From a virus: a DNA stretch of 22,092 bases. Below are positions 7,201 to 16,700 of this stretch, piece by piece. The notes beneath the pieces were generated by a model. It made no database searches. It saw only the letters and a list, made by a program, of their open reading frames with translations, and was not told where the DNA came from. Each line of letters starts with the position of its first letter. Within the stretch, counting starts at the first letter, position 1. The position numbers and the translations under genes are program-made. The stretch spans positions 1 to 22,092 of the IMG/VR virus record IMGVR_UViG_3300044730_000808; one strand, given 5' to 3'.

Positions 7201-10200
7201 TTCATGATTCTGTAAACGATCTAATTACTGCTTATCCTAGTATTCAAGAAACTGTGGATCAGAGCAATACTGTCATAGCAGACACTATAGAACGCGGGAT
7301 TGTTGCAGCACCTGCTCTGTCATTTACACTACCGGTTGGACTGTCTGCTAACGTCACTAATGCCTATGCACTGCTGTTGGCAAACAGAGACTATGAAATC
7401 GCTGAACTAATTGCTTATATCGATGCACAGATAGCAGGCAATCTCAGTGGATTTACCACTGCCACGGTATATGTGGCCAGTGAAGTAGAATATCAGATTA
7501 GACAAGCTGTGGACGCTGTGATACATGACTTGATTTATGGCGGCAATGTGGCCACACGCACTAGAGCACTGAAATTCTACAACAATCTCACAGGTGCAGT
7601 AATCACTGATTCTTCGCTAACACAAGCTCAATCTGCAACCTGGCATGCCTATTTGAATTATCTGCTAGGACAAATTGTGCAGGACTTGGCTCCAGCTGTG
7701 AGTTATTCTGCAGTGACTAGAGCCTCAGGAACTCCTGCCTCGGCCACAGAAGCTGCTACAATCAACACCCTAATGACCCGCATGAGTTCAATCATCGGTG
7801 CTGCCAACTTCACAGCTGCGCAAGCAGTGGTAGCCATAACTGAACCTAGCTTTGTGGGATACACTGCTAATAACATTGCTGTTAGAACTATCATTCAGAC
7901 CAATAAAGCTGCGCTCCAGGCATCAGCTGTGAGCTATGTGGATTTCAATGGCAATCGATATGAGTTGTTGATGCCTGGTAACAGAAGCATGTTATGTAAC
8001 GACTTCACACAGATCAACGACCTCGGCTATGGCATAGTTGTGGCCAATGGTGGCTTAACTGAAGCAGTGTCTATGTTCACATACTACTGCCATATTGCCT
8101 ACTACTCACTGACTGGCGGACAGATTCGTGCGGTTGGCGGTTCAAATGCTCATGGTAATTATGCCTTGGTTGCAGAAGGTGCAGATCCACTTGAAGTTCC
8201 TACCCCAACCACTCTGTATCAAGATCTAAATCAACGAGTAGATTGTTATTTCCCTAGTGGCGCATATGCCAACGTGGCAGGTGGATTGTCTATATTTGTG
8301 TATAATTTCGACTACACACCACTAAGTGGATCAGAATTGGAAATTCTGCACGGCACAGAAATATATAGATACCCAGTGACTAGTGTGACTACCACCGATC
8401 TTCCAGTGGGGGTGGCAAGATTGAATCTCAGCACTGGGCTCGGCACCGCCACAGCGGGTCTATTTGCGGTGGTGACAAACAACACCAAAATGACAATTCG
8501 TCAGCTCAGCAATACACTGCTCACCGGCAGTCTGGAAGATGTTGCTGTAAGACCTTCTACTGGATTGAAGCTACGTGAAACTCCAGGCACAGTGTATCGT
8601 GTATTGTCATTCACTAATACCGCAGATAATAATGGTCCTTATGATATATTAGTTAACACGGCTACACCTACAATATTCCGCATTACATTGACTATAACAG
8701 ATATAGTTTCAAACGTCTGTACCACCAGCGGTAATCACAAACTGAGAATAGGTGATAAAATAATTCCTACCAGTACTGCCAATAACTTTGTCAGCGGCAT
8801 TACCTATTATATTATCACACAGCCCACATATAACACGTTCACAGTCAGCTCAAGTCCAGGCGGCAGCACATTTACATTGACAAATGGTGCTGGACTGAGT
8901 ATCAAAGCCGTGAAAACTCACAAACTGTTAGAGGCCTACACCATAAGTTTCACTACCACAGGCACGTTACCTGCTCCATTGCTAGTGGGAGAAACTTACT
9001 ATGTGTTGCCTAACAATCTCACAGAAACACAATTCAGTATAAGCACACAGAAAAACGGTGCTGCTGTGAGTATCACAACTGCAGGTAGTGGCATTCATAG
9101 ATATAACATCGTGGGGTTGACTCTCACCCAGACCAGAGAAAACTACAACTATATAGATATCACGGTATTCCAGCCTGGAGAATTTATATCTTCAACACCA
9201 ACTGGTACAACCTGCACTATATCAATCGCTAATCCAGCTGTGGTAACACTGGTCGGGCATGGATTCTCCGCGGGAGACGTGGTCAAATTCACTACCACTG
9301 GTGCTTTGCCCACAGGAATAAGTATTCAAAATAGGTATTTTGTTGTCAGCACAGGAAATCCTGATACATTCCAAATTACAGATGTGCCTGGTGACCCGGC
9401 TATAGAAACCTCCGGTATACAGAGTGGTGTGCAAAAAGTAGGGCTAGTTACCGGCCGCGCAGGTGACAATGCTGTTGCAGTAATTGCTATTTCAACTACT
9501 GAAATATCTAGATTATCTGCAGCTAAGTTTGTTTATCTGGGCGAAGAATATGTGATTAGTTCGTATCAAGGTCCTGGTGTAACTGGCACCGTGTTTGGCA
9601 GAATCACACTGAACCGTCCGTTGGTCAATGCCATAAACAATTTGTCCACAAGTTACACCATTAAAGCTGCCGTGGCTGTGCGTACCAGCGGCAGTCTTGG
9701 CACTTTGACTATTAGAATTGCTCTTACTCGAGTTACTGGACATGATCTGCTTGAGATCGGCACAGGTTCTTATGCAGATACCAACTATCCCAAAGAAATT
9801 TATGGAGGTAGTGTTAATCCGGTAGACGACTCCAAAGAAACAGAAGAACGTGATGTGGGTCGTGTATTTTATGTTACCACGGATCAATTTGGTAATTTCT
9901 CCGTAGGACCGTTCTTTAGAGTTGACCAAGGTACAGGACAGGTCACATTCTCCAGTTCTATTGCACTGAGCAATTTGGACGGTATTGGATTCAAACGTGG
10001 TGTGCCAGTCAGTGAATTTTCTACAGACAGTGGATTTACAGACAACGCCACAGATACTGTGCCCACAGAGAATGCCACACGCAAATACATAGATCGTCGA
10101 CTAGGAATCTCACATGAAGGTGCTGCTGTTGTAGCAGCAGAAATAATACCATTTGGCACAGGCGGTTTCATGAGTCTAGATGGCCAGCTGGGCATGCAGT

Positions 10201-11681
10201 CAACTATGAATCTTAACTTCAATAAGATTGCTAATGTTGCCGATCCAACTGACCCTCAAGATGCAGTAAATCTTCGTAGTCTGACTTTTACCAATTTACA
10301 AAACTATGCGGGATCCAATGTGCAGGGCGGCCAAGTAATGGTGTTCACTGGTGTTGACGACATCTTTGTAAATGCCAGTGTCACTGGCGACTTGACCTTT
10401 GATCTACGCACTGGCATAGACTCTAGCCTAAACAACATAGACGTGCAGTTAAACGCCGGTGTGGTCAACAATGCTGAAGTAAATGCTGCCGCAGCTATTG
10501 ATCAGAGCAAGCTGGCAATGACCATTGCTACTGCACAGTCTGCAGCGCCTGTGGGATCTGCTGCTGTTATACAAGCAGCCAGCGGATTAAGCAGTTTCAG
10601 CAATGCGGATTTTGACGTCACTGACGGACATGTTACCATCAAAGCCAACAGTGTTCAGCTAGGAGATCTTGCACAGTTGGCTCCAGACACACTGATCGGT
10701 AACAGTGGTGTGAGCACAGCCAACGCTGCCGCAGTGGCATTTGCTGATGTGGTCAACGATGGACTGGCCATTAAAAAATCACAATACTCCACTGTGGGAT
10801 TCTTAAGAAGAACTGGTGCTACTGCAACAGCAGATGGTTCCTATAGTGTAGTAGCTGGATCTGCTGGAAGCAGCAGCAGCATCGGAGCCAATGAAATCAT
10901 TGTCAGAGACACGAATGGTGACTTTGGTGGTAGAACTGTTGATGTATCTAATATCAAGATTGACACGCAATTGGCTGTTGATTCAGCAACAACTGCCACT
11001 GGTGGGTACCTACGCTATTACGGATATAACAGTGCTGGTGGTATACTGATCAGCGAAGGGTCGTTGGCTACAGATGATAAAACATCGTATTGGAATGATA
11101 GTCATGAATTCAAAACTCAGAATGGTGTTTCTAATGCTCCTATCACTGCGGTGGGTGCAATTACATCAACCAGCACTATCACCTGTACTGGTCTGAATGT
11201 TGGTAGTGGTGGTTCACTGACTACTGGTGGCAATGGCAACCCTGGTACTATCATAGGTACCTGGAGCTTGAACCCAGGGTCTAGAATGCAGGCCACATAT
11301 GCTGCTGACCTTGCAGAATACTACGAAGGTGATCGAGAATATGAAGTAGGAACTGTTCTTGTATTCGGCGGGGATAAAGAAGTTACCATGAGCAATATCA
11401 AAGGTGATACTAGAGTAGCTGGTGTGGTATCTGATAATGCAGCATTTATCATGTATGATGCTTGTCCAGGCTTGAAGAATCTAGTTGCACTACAAGGTCG
11501 TGTGCCCTGCAAGGTAGTAGGAAAAATATCAAAAGGAGATATTTTGATCACATCAGGAATTCCAGGAGTGGCAGTGGCTGCCACAGGTGATGTAAGAGTA
11601 GGCACCGTGGTTGGTAAAGCTCTGATAGCATACGATTCAGATCACATAGGGTCAATTGAAATAGCAGTAGGGAGAACATAA
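4224..11681 (+). CDS. Giant tail fibre-like virion protein with shared N-terminal module and C-terminal peptidase-G2-like domain
   Basis: A 2485-aa virion protein. Residues 1-40 (IDIGTVGNDGTGDSIRDSFR, then KVNDNFRELY) form the N-terminal module shared with later genes, probably for attachment to the baseplate or another fibre. Around 408-452 are GSGY/GGGGTGA beta repeats. Around 562-587, PANVSVVGDEFRRVIFRPRP resembles the start of a right-handed beta-helix. Segments near 799-866 (AIGHGGFMGVLDPTG, GGMFTDGFAGN) and 1240-1325 (LCNDFTQINDLGYG, YYCHIAYYSLTGG) match conserved T4-like cyanophage fibre wording as I remember it. Near 1888-1960 is DQFGNFSVGPFFRVDQGTG. The last 130 residues (YAADLAEYYEGDREYEVGTV, DTRVAGVVSDNAAF, ALQGRVPCKVVG) resemble a C-terminal fibre domain related to the autocleaving Peptidase_G2 type. 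There is no transmembrane segment. AGGA lies 8 nt before the ATG. The stop overlaps the next ATG by 1 nt. Receptor binding is inferred. Confidence 0.88.
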   Translation: MARKTIDIGTVGNDGTGDSIRDSFRKVNDNFRELYSSLGLGERLQFTGLEDTPATYVGQNDVVTGNTPVVTVNNTESGLQFKKLVAGSGISIDFTTNPNQIAINADFAEIAADTTPQLGGDLSMRSGGNQYRIVDAGTTISPLAPIYSHELVNKNYADSKISRFGVNAIDPATGLTDTSFGRMSGPLILSRSPEPDDDTNYGGLIAATKQYVDSSAFGSSVNLYVALSGQDDRPGVSQALQGRALAYAYRTLEAALKRAEQLVLESRSIIGPYEKTLTFNNGATECSIEESPTSGIDFAGTIRMSVDTVVINTVGANYYPGDILQVSGGTVPSGGGACLIEVLTTLTTPGAIVTFKVVSTGTYTALPGATAVPTTISTSAAPVGIGPIGTGATFDIRYKVGSVSISNGGSGYSLVSVRITGGGGTGAFGSAVVTGGSITSITITDKGSGFSSLPNFVVDLPRFLIYTAGLRTDFTGDVTTNTVEAVRGRDIREGLFLRGKTSNALAQIVAHSGQLESGGNEIFDVDILSGNFQIGESITYGDIARNIQISVLVESGEYFENYPLKVPANVSVVGDEFRRVIFRPRPGTSASPWAFNKFRRDPVIDGLDVVTQAYGYHYLQNSTQPVYPKIQNKGGYEAAADLIRLNRQFLQEEIIATIDFRKINNVIPFVSTFNYDKPFYKTSIGILVDDLTFDLDYGEYNRTISAALKYYQSEIGNTVITTQLSEYLAVIDLFEELVQDIITNTAVASPKQNLFLQTIDPAFQSEVGADGVITDLITAFKDVIDGSGSVNYPKDNEEMDVFLANDTVRWQAISAIGHGGFMGVLDPTGQILSRSPYFQECASFSRSKDRQVFAGGMFTDGFAGNLEFNIDVVATPTRLQVSDLDRFPQLPASFIVADSVYRINYVRDFVYDKDGSTATFVLDETTPWPFSVFTYNAAACSRDTGLILDGLGRDIVLGTNYWTRQNGLTYRLSQSAVVLTDQRRITLEAIEFVHDSVNDLITAYPSIQETVDQSNTVIADTIERGIVAAPALSFTLPVGLSANVTNAYALLLANRDYEIAELIAYIDAQIAGNLSGFTTATVYVASEVEYQIRQAVDAVIHDLIYGGNVATRTRALKFYNNLTGAVITDSSLTQAQSATWHAYLNYLLGQIVQDLAPAVSYSAVTRASGTPASATEAATINTLMTRMSSIIGAANFTAAQAVVAITEPSFVGYTANNIAVRTIIQTNKAALQASAVSYVDFNGNRYELLMPGNRSMLCNDFTQINDLGYGIVVANGGLTEAVSMFTYYCHIAYYSLTGGQIRAVGGSNAHGNYALVAEGADPLEVPTPTTLYQDLNQRVDCYFPSGAYANVAGGLSIFVYNFDYTPLSGSELEILHGTEIYRYPVTSVTTTDLPVGVARLNLSTGLGTATAGLFAVVTNNTKMTIRQLSNTLLTGSLEDVAVRPSTGLKLRETPGTVYRVLSFTNTADNNGPYDILVNTATPTIFRITLTITDIVSNVCTTSGNHKLRIGDKIIPTSTANNFVSGITYYIITQPTYNTFTVSSSPGGSTFTLTNGAGLSIKAVKTHKLLEAYTISFTTTGTLPAPLLVGETYYVLPNNLTETQFSISTQKNGAAVSITTAGSGIHRYNIVGLTLTQTRENYNYIDITVFQPGEFISSTPTGTTCTISIANPAVVTLVGHGFSAGDVVKFTTTGALPTGISIQNRYFVVSTGNPDTFQITDVPGDPAIETSGIQSGVQKVGLVTGRAGDNAVAVIAISTTEISRLSAAKFVYLGEEYVISSYQGPGVTGTVFGRITLNRPLVNAINNLSTSYTIKAAVAVRTSGSLGTLTIRIALTRVTGHDLLEIGTGSYADTNYPKEIYGGSVNPVDDSKETEERDVGRVFYVTTDQFGNFSVGPFFRVDQGTGQVTFSSSIALSNLDGIGFKRGVPVSEFSTDSGFTDNATDTVPTENATRKYIDRRLGISHEGAAVVAAEIIPFGTGGFMSLDGQLGMQSTMNLNFNKIANVADPTDPQDAVNLRSLTFTNLQNYAGSNVQGGQVMVFTGVDDIFVNASVTGDLTFDLRTGIDSSLNNIDVQLNAGVVNNAEVNAAAAIDQSKLAMTIATAQSAAPVGSAAVIQAASGLSSFSNADFDVTDGHVTIKANSVQLGDLAQLAPDTLIGNSGVSTANAAAVAFADVVNDGLAIKKSQYSTVGFLRRTGATATADGSYSVVAGSAGSSSSIGANEIIVRDTNGDFGGRTVDVSNIKIDTQLAVDSATTATGGYLRYYGYNSAGGILISEGSLATDDKTSYWNDSHEFKTQNGVSNAPITAVGAITSTSTITCTGLNVGSGGSLTTGGNGNPGTIIGTWSLNPGSRMQATYAADLAEYYEGDREYEVGTVLVFGGDKEVTMSNIKGDTRVAGVVSDNAAFIMYDACPGLKNLVALQGRVPCKVVGKISKGDILITSGIPGVAVAATGDVRVGTVVGKALIAYDSDHIGSIEIAVGRT

Positions 11682-13732
11682 TGCCTTTTAATAATAATAT
11701 AACCCCAGGTCGTCCTCCTGTATTATGGAGTGAAGTCAATGAAGCGTTTACGAAAGTCAATGAAAACTTTGACATACTAGTTGCTACTATTGGCACTGGG
11801 TCAGGACTGGCTCCTATAGATTTTTCATCGTTGGATACCGATGTTACTCCTACTACAAATAATTTACGCAGTTTGGGAGATATAACTCGTCAGTGGCGAT
11901 CAGTGTTTACAGCAGAACACACTACCGTGGATCCATTAAACGGCTTATGGGCAGGCAGCGCACAGGTCAAAGGTGTGGGCAGTATCATTAATCTACCTAC
12001 AGGATCTACTGTGGGTGGTGATCCGTTAACTGGTGTAGGCACCAGTTTGATCATAGATCCTGATAAAACGTTCTTCAAAGAAATACAAATCAACAACGAT
12101 CTGTCCATAGTGGCAACCACATTCGGTGACACAGTGAATTTCTTGTCAGGTTCAGGCGTGGGACTGGCGGTGAGTTCAGGAGCAGACTCAATCACATTCT
12201 CAAACACTGGCATACTTAGCGTAGCAGCAGGTTCGGGTATATCAACTGCCACAGGCAGTGGTGTGGCAACAATAACCAATACTGGTGTTCGCAGTCTACA
12301 GAATGTCACTGCTTTGCCCTCAGGCAGAACCACAGGCGCAGGTATTAACATAAACGGCGCGACTGGTGACAACTTGAGAATAACCAACACTGGTGTCATA
12401 ACTGTATCTTCTGGTGTAGGTATCACAGTTAGTACCGACATTGCCACAGGTGACGTGACTATTACCAACTCAGCACCTGCGGTAAATGCGTTTACACAAA
12501 TTGTAGTCAACAATGATATAGCTAATATACTGGCAGCTGATGCAGCCAGCGACACATTAAACATTGCCAGTGATGCAACCATCACACTGAGTAAAAATGT
12601 GGCCACTGACACTTTAACCATTGCAGTGAATCCAGTGTTTGATTTACGAGGTTCAGTGTTTGGCGACGATTCAACTAAGATTATTGATGCTGTAGAAAAC
12701 AAAGTCTATGGCGGAATATTTGCAACAACATTAAGAACTGAAGATACTAAAATTGCACTAGGTATAGGCGCAGGGGGCGACGGACTGCAAGGTTTAGACT
12801 CTGTTGCTATCGGAATCGTAGCAGGTGGATTTAATCAAGGAGACTACGCTGTTGCTATTGGTTCTGGTGCAGGCAATGTTAATCAAGGGAATCGTGCTGT
12901 TGCTATCGGAGCCGCCGCAGGTGCAGGTCAAGGCGATTACGCTATTTCTATAGGCAATGGAGCAGGGTATCCGTCAGCTGTTTCAGGATCCATTGCAATT
13001 AACGCATCTGGATTTACACTAGATGCACCAGCGGCTGGTTTCTATGTTAATCCCGTTAGAAATCAAACTGGTGCAAGTGGCATTGTACAATACGATTCTA
13101 GTACAAAAGAAGTTACGTATAATTCCGCATTAGGATCAGTAAGCGGCACACTTAGCGGTACGTTTACTGGAAATATCTTTACATCATTGATTGATTCAGC
13201 AGACAGTTCAGCAATTACTGTTACTCCTAAAACAATTTTTAGCAGCGATGTCAATGTAGAAAACGAGCTTACTGTATCTAATGGTATTACATTCAGTGAC
13301 GGTAGTGTACTAAAAAGTTATAGTCCTGTTACAGTAATTGCTGCCACAACAACTACGCAGACAGTAAACGACGGAGCAAGTGCCTCATTTATACAGTTTG
13401 TTGACACAGTTGACACTGCTAATTCGTATAGTACTGGAACATTTACAGTACCATACACAGGTTACTATCAGATCAACATGTCAGTATATTTCTCAACCAC
13501 AGTAACATTAAACCCGGGTAGCTTTCTTACTATAGATACTAACCTTGATGTCACTAAAGCAGTTGTAATTTTCAATGGTTCTTGGACTGGTAGTTATCTA
13601 CACTACTCAACTGTAATGCCGGCCTCTGCAGGAGATGCTGTTAGAGTTGCTATAAGACAAGTCAGTGGTGGACCTGTTGACATATCGAGTAGTAGTCGAC
13701 TAGCAATACACCGCGTGAGCATAGGAGCGTAA
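11681..13732 (+). CDS. Tail fibre/adhesin with YadA-type head repeats and C1q-like C-terminal domain
   Basis: A 683-aa virion protein. Residues 1-38 (VNEAFTKVNENFDILVATIG) are a degenerate form of the N-terminal module, keeping the F-x-KVN-x-NF core but not the I-x-I-G-x3-ND part. A Gly/Thr/Ser/Val-rich beta region follows to about 370, with recurrent TNTGV and SGVG turns. About 374-430 holds four AVAIG-x-GAG-x-QG units of 15-16 aa, as in YadA head and Ylhead trimeric adhesins, followed by FYVNPVRN and VQYDSSTKEVTYNS. The last 115 residues (about 570-683, SYSTGTFTVPYTGYYQINMS, then a beta-rich tail) look like a C1q/TNF-like jelly roll, a common trimeric receptor-binding tip. It is linked to both neighbours by tight junctions (TAATG at 11679-11683; 1 nt to the next gene), and AGGGAG precedes the ATG. 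The ligand is unknown. Confidence 0.85.
   Translation: MPFNNNITPGRPPVLWSEVNEAFTKVNENFDILVATIGTGSGLAPIDFSSLDTDVTPTTNNLRSLGDITRQWRSVFTAEHTTVDPLNGLWAGSAQVKGVGSIINLPTGSTVGGDPLTGVGTSLIIDPDKTFFKEIQINNDLSIVATTFGDTVNFLSGSGVGLAVSSGADSITFSNTGILSVAAGSGISTATGSGVATITNTGVRSLQNVTALPSGRTTGAGININGATGDNLRITNTGVITVSSGVGITVSTDIATGDVTITNSAPAVNAFTQIVVNNDIANILAADAASDTLNIASDATITLSKNVATDTLTIAVNPVFDLRGSVFGDDSTKIIDAVENKVYGGIFATTLRTEDTKIALGIGAGGDGLQGLDSVAIGIVAGGFNQGDYAVAIGSGAGNVNQGNRAVAIGAAAGAGQGDYAISIGNGAGYPSAVSGSIAINASGFTLDAPAAGFYVNPVRNQTGASGIVQYDSSTKEVTYNSALGSVSGTLSGTFTGNIFTSLIDSADSSAITVTPKTIFSSDVNVENELTVSNGITFSDGSVLKSYSPVTVIAATTTTQTVNDGASASFIQFVDTVDTANSYSTGTFTVPYTGYYQINMSVYFSTTVTLNPGSFLTIDTNLDVTKAVVIFNGSWTGSYLHYSTVMPASAGDAVRVAIRQVSGGPVDISSSSRLAIHRVSIGA
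12801..12972 (+). repeat. YadA-type head repeats (four units of 45-48 bases)
   Basis: Each unit encodes (A/S)-V-A-I-G-x3-AG-x3-QG-x2. The bases have drifted while the amino-acid pattern is kept, so this is a protein-level repeat. The same unit recurs at 16617-16935 in the following gene. Confidence 0.75.
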
Positions 13733-13733
13733 A

Positions 13734-16700
13734 ATGGCAAAACAGAATATTAATGTAGGCACCACAGCCAATGACAAGAAAGGCGATAGCCTACGAGCTG
13801 CGTTCCAAAAAGTAAATGCTAACTTCACAGAACTTTACACAGCACTGGGAATAAATGCAGACGTTGATTTAAATTTAGGGGCGTTTGAATTTGCGGGAAG
13901 TACACTAAGTACCACAGACAGTACTGCCATTGTAATCGACCAAGCTACTACCGTTACCAGCAACTTGACAGTGGGTGGAGACATTCTGCCACAGACTGCT
14001 CACGGTGGTGATCTAGGTTCAAGCACACTGCCTTGGCGCAGTCTCTATGTCAGCAACAACACAATTTTCTTGGGTGGCACAGCATTATCTATAGATAGTC
14101 AAGGTAATCTATTAGTGGGAGGGCAGTCTATAGCAGATGTTGGCACAGCAGCCTGGAACAGTATCACAGGCAAGCCCACATTTGCTACAGTGGCTACCAC
14201 TGGTGCCTATGCTGACCTAACTGGCAAGCCAACTATACCAACACTTGTGAGTCAACTGTCTAACGACAGCGGTTTTTTGACTTCAGTCGGTAACATTAGC
14301 AATATCCGCAGTGAAGGCGATATCAACATTGACATCAACCTAAGTGATAGTACTTTGCGTAGATGGTCATTTGGTGAAGATGGTGATTTAAGATTTCCTG
14401 ATGGCACTACTCAAACCACAGCCTATACAGGCGGCGGTGGCGTTACCATCCCCTCACAAACTGGTAACGCTAATAAGTATCTAACTACCAACGGTACTAC
14501 GCTAAGATGGGATGACCTTTCTAACTCTATATATGCCGGCGGTCCGGGTGGAACTCGTTGGGAATTTGAAGAACTTTCAGATGACAATGGTGCTACCTAC
14601 TATGGTAGAATAAATTTTCCAGACGGTACAAGTCAATACACCGCCTGGACTGGTAGTGTCAGTAATTTAGTCAACGGCACAGAAACTTTTACACTTTCCG
14701 CAGCAGGTAATGCAACATTCAGCGGCGAAACTGGCGGTATTAATAGAGGCATCGTATGGGACTATGGCTCGGTTGCCGGCGGTGTTAACAGTAGGATTAG
14801 ACAAGACGAAGATGGTCTAACTGTTCGTGCTTACACAGAGAACGGTGGAAATTATGCTGCCCCAGTACGAATACTCACTAACCAAGGTGATAACGAAAGA
14901 GTTTGGCAGTTCAATGGCGCAGGAAATCTAACCCTTCCGGGTGGCATTACATTCCCAGACGGCACAACACAGACTACCGCAGGCGCTCTTGCTTTTAGTT
15001 TCTCAGTAGCCGCAGATGATTCCACACAGAGAGTAATCAGCAACAACGAATCAATCAAGTTCATAGGTGCTGGTGGTGTTACCACTGCCAGCGATGCAGA
15101 AGGCAATATTACCATCACTGGATCAGGGGGCGGCGCTGCCACTGGCATAGAAAGTGAAACTGATGTTTCAATCCGAGTTAATCTTACAGATTCAACACAG
15201 CGCATCTGGCAGTTTGGTGAGGATGGTATACTAACAGCACCAGATGATATTGTCACTGGTACAAATGGTGGTAGATTTGTACAAGACTGCGGCGATGGCA
15301 CAACTTCAATGCGTTGGATCAATGTAGAGGTTGACGACGATACCACACAACTTATTCGAGCCTACAGTGGTGATCCAGATGGTGAAGGTGACAGTGACGA
15401 ACGAGCACAGATTAAACTAAACTGGCAGGATGAAGATCGCAGTGGCCTAACCATTAGATCATTTGATCGCACAGATGTAAACAGTACAGTTGAACATAAT
15501 TGGAAATTTCAGGGCGACGGTGGTCTAGAACTACCAGGCGATATCCGTAGCGAAAGTGCTATCAACATTGACATCAACTTGTCAGATTCAACATTGCGTA
15601 GATGGAGATTCGGTGAGGATGGTGATTTAGTATTACCTGAAGGCGGTACAATCACAGAAGGCGTTGTTACCAGCAATCCCACTATTCAACTTACACCAGC
15701 AAGCCCAGATGTGGCCAGTCAGAAGTTAGTAATTAAAGGCGGCGGCTCGTATATCTACACTGACAACGGCATAGAAATAAATTATTATGTCAATACTGCT
15801 CAAGTTGGTGATACTCTTACTTTCTATGTTTATTCAGATACATATGCTGATCAAACACTATACTGGTGGATCTACCCAGAAGGTGCTGGCATCGCTGATC
15901 CAGACTCTGGTACAGTAACATTAGACGGCAGCGGCGGTGACTTTAGTATTCTCGTTGACAGTGATGACTACGAATTTACTATTCGTGTATCACCTGAAGA
16001 AGATAATTACGATCCTGAAAGTATAGGCGTTGAATCAGGTTTGATCAACAGTGACGCACCTTCATATGTAGGAGGTGATCATCACCTACACTTGACCACA
16101 GGCGATTTAACAGAAACCAGTATCTTCTTGGGCACTGACGATCACAATGTGCGTACTACCACTAACGGTAAAATACAAATAACCACCCCCAATGCGACTA
16201 ACAAGATTTGGGAGTTTGACACGGCAGGTGATTTGACCATACCTGGTAATATCAAGAGCGACGGCAACATCAACATTGACATCAACCTAAGTGATAGTAC
16301 TTTGCGTAGATGGTCATTTGGTGAAGATGGTGAGTTAACAGTACCAGGACCAATTAGTGGATTAGGAAATGCTAAACTAGACTTTACTACTTACGCCAAC
16401 GTTGCATATCTAACAAGTACTAGTGATGATACTACTGCATTGTATATGGGGTCGGTATCTGCTGAATTATACGCTCATACAAATATACTCATTAGGACCA
16501 ATACTGGAGGAACATCAAAACAATGGACATTTGGTGACGATGGCAGTTTAACATTGCCAGGTAGTATCACACTAACAAATGGTGCTGTGATAAAAGACAC
16601 AGCTGGCGATGCTGTGGCATTTGGTGCGCAAGCAGGGCTTACCAGCCAGAGCATTGGCGCGGTGGCCGTTGGGGCCGGTGCTGGTAATATTCAACAAGGC

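Noticed and set aside
11890-12702. 270-codon open frame on the minus strand within the C1q-like fibre gene
   Set aside because: Composition is Val/Pro/Ser-heavy as expected from antisense of Thr/Gly/Ala-rich beta repeats; no ribosome-binding site or family signature, and the + strand gene is clear.
14852-15346. 164-codon minus-strand open frame in the 1280-aa fibre gene
   Set aside because: Antisense of the FGEDG repeat region; low-complexity Ser/Val/Pro translation and no start signal.
16070-16090. Palindrome AGGTGATCATCACCT as a possible operator
   Set aside because: It lies deep inside a coding gene at codons for Gly-Gly-Asp-His-His, with no promoter nearby; likely chance.
14322-16333. 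Repeats considered as a CRISPR array or diversity-generating retroelement template
   Set aside because: Copies are 1-2 kb apart, in frame and encode a fibre motif; no cas gene, reverse transcriptase or adenine-biased variable region is present.
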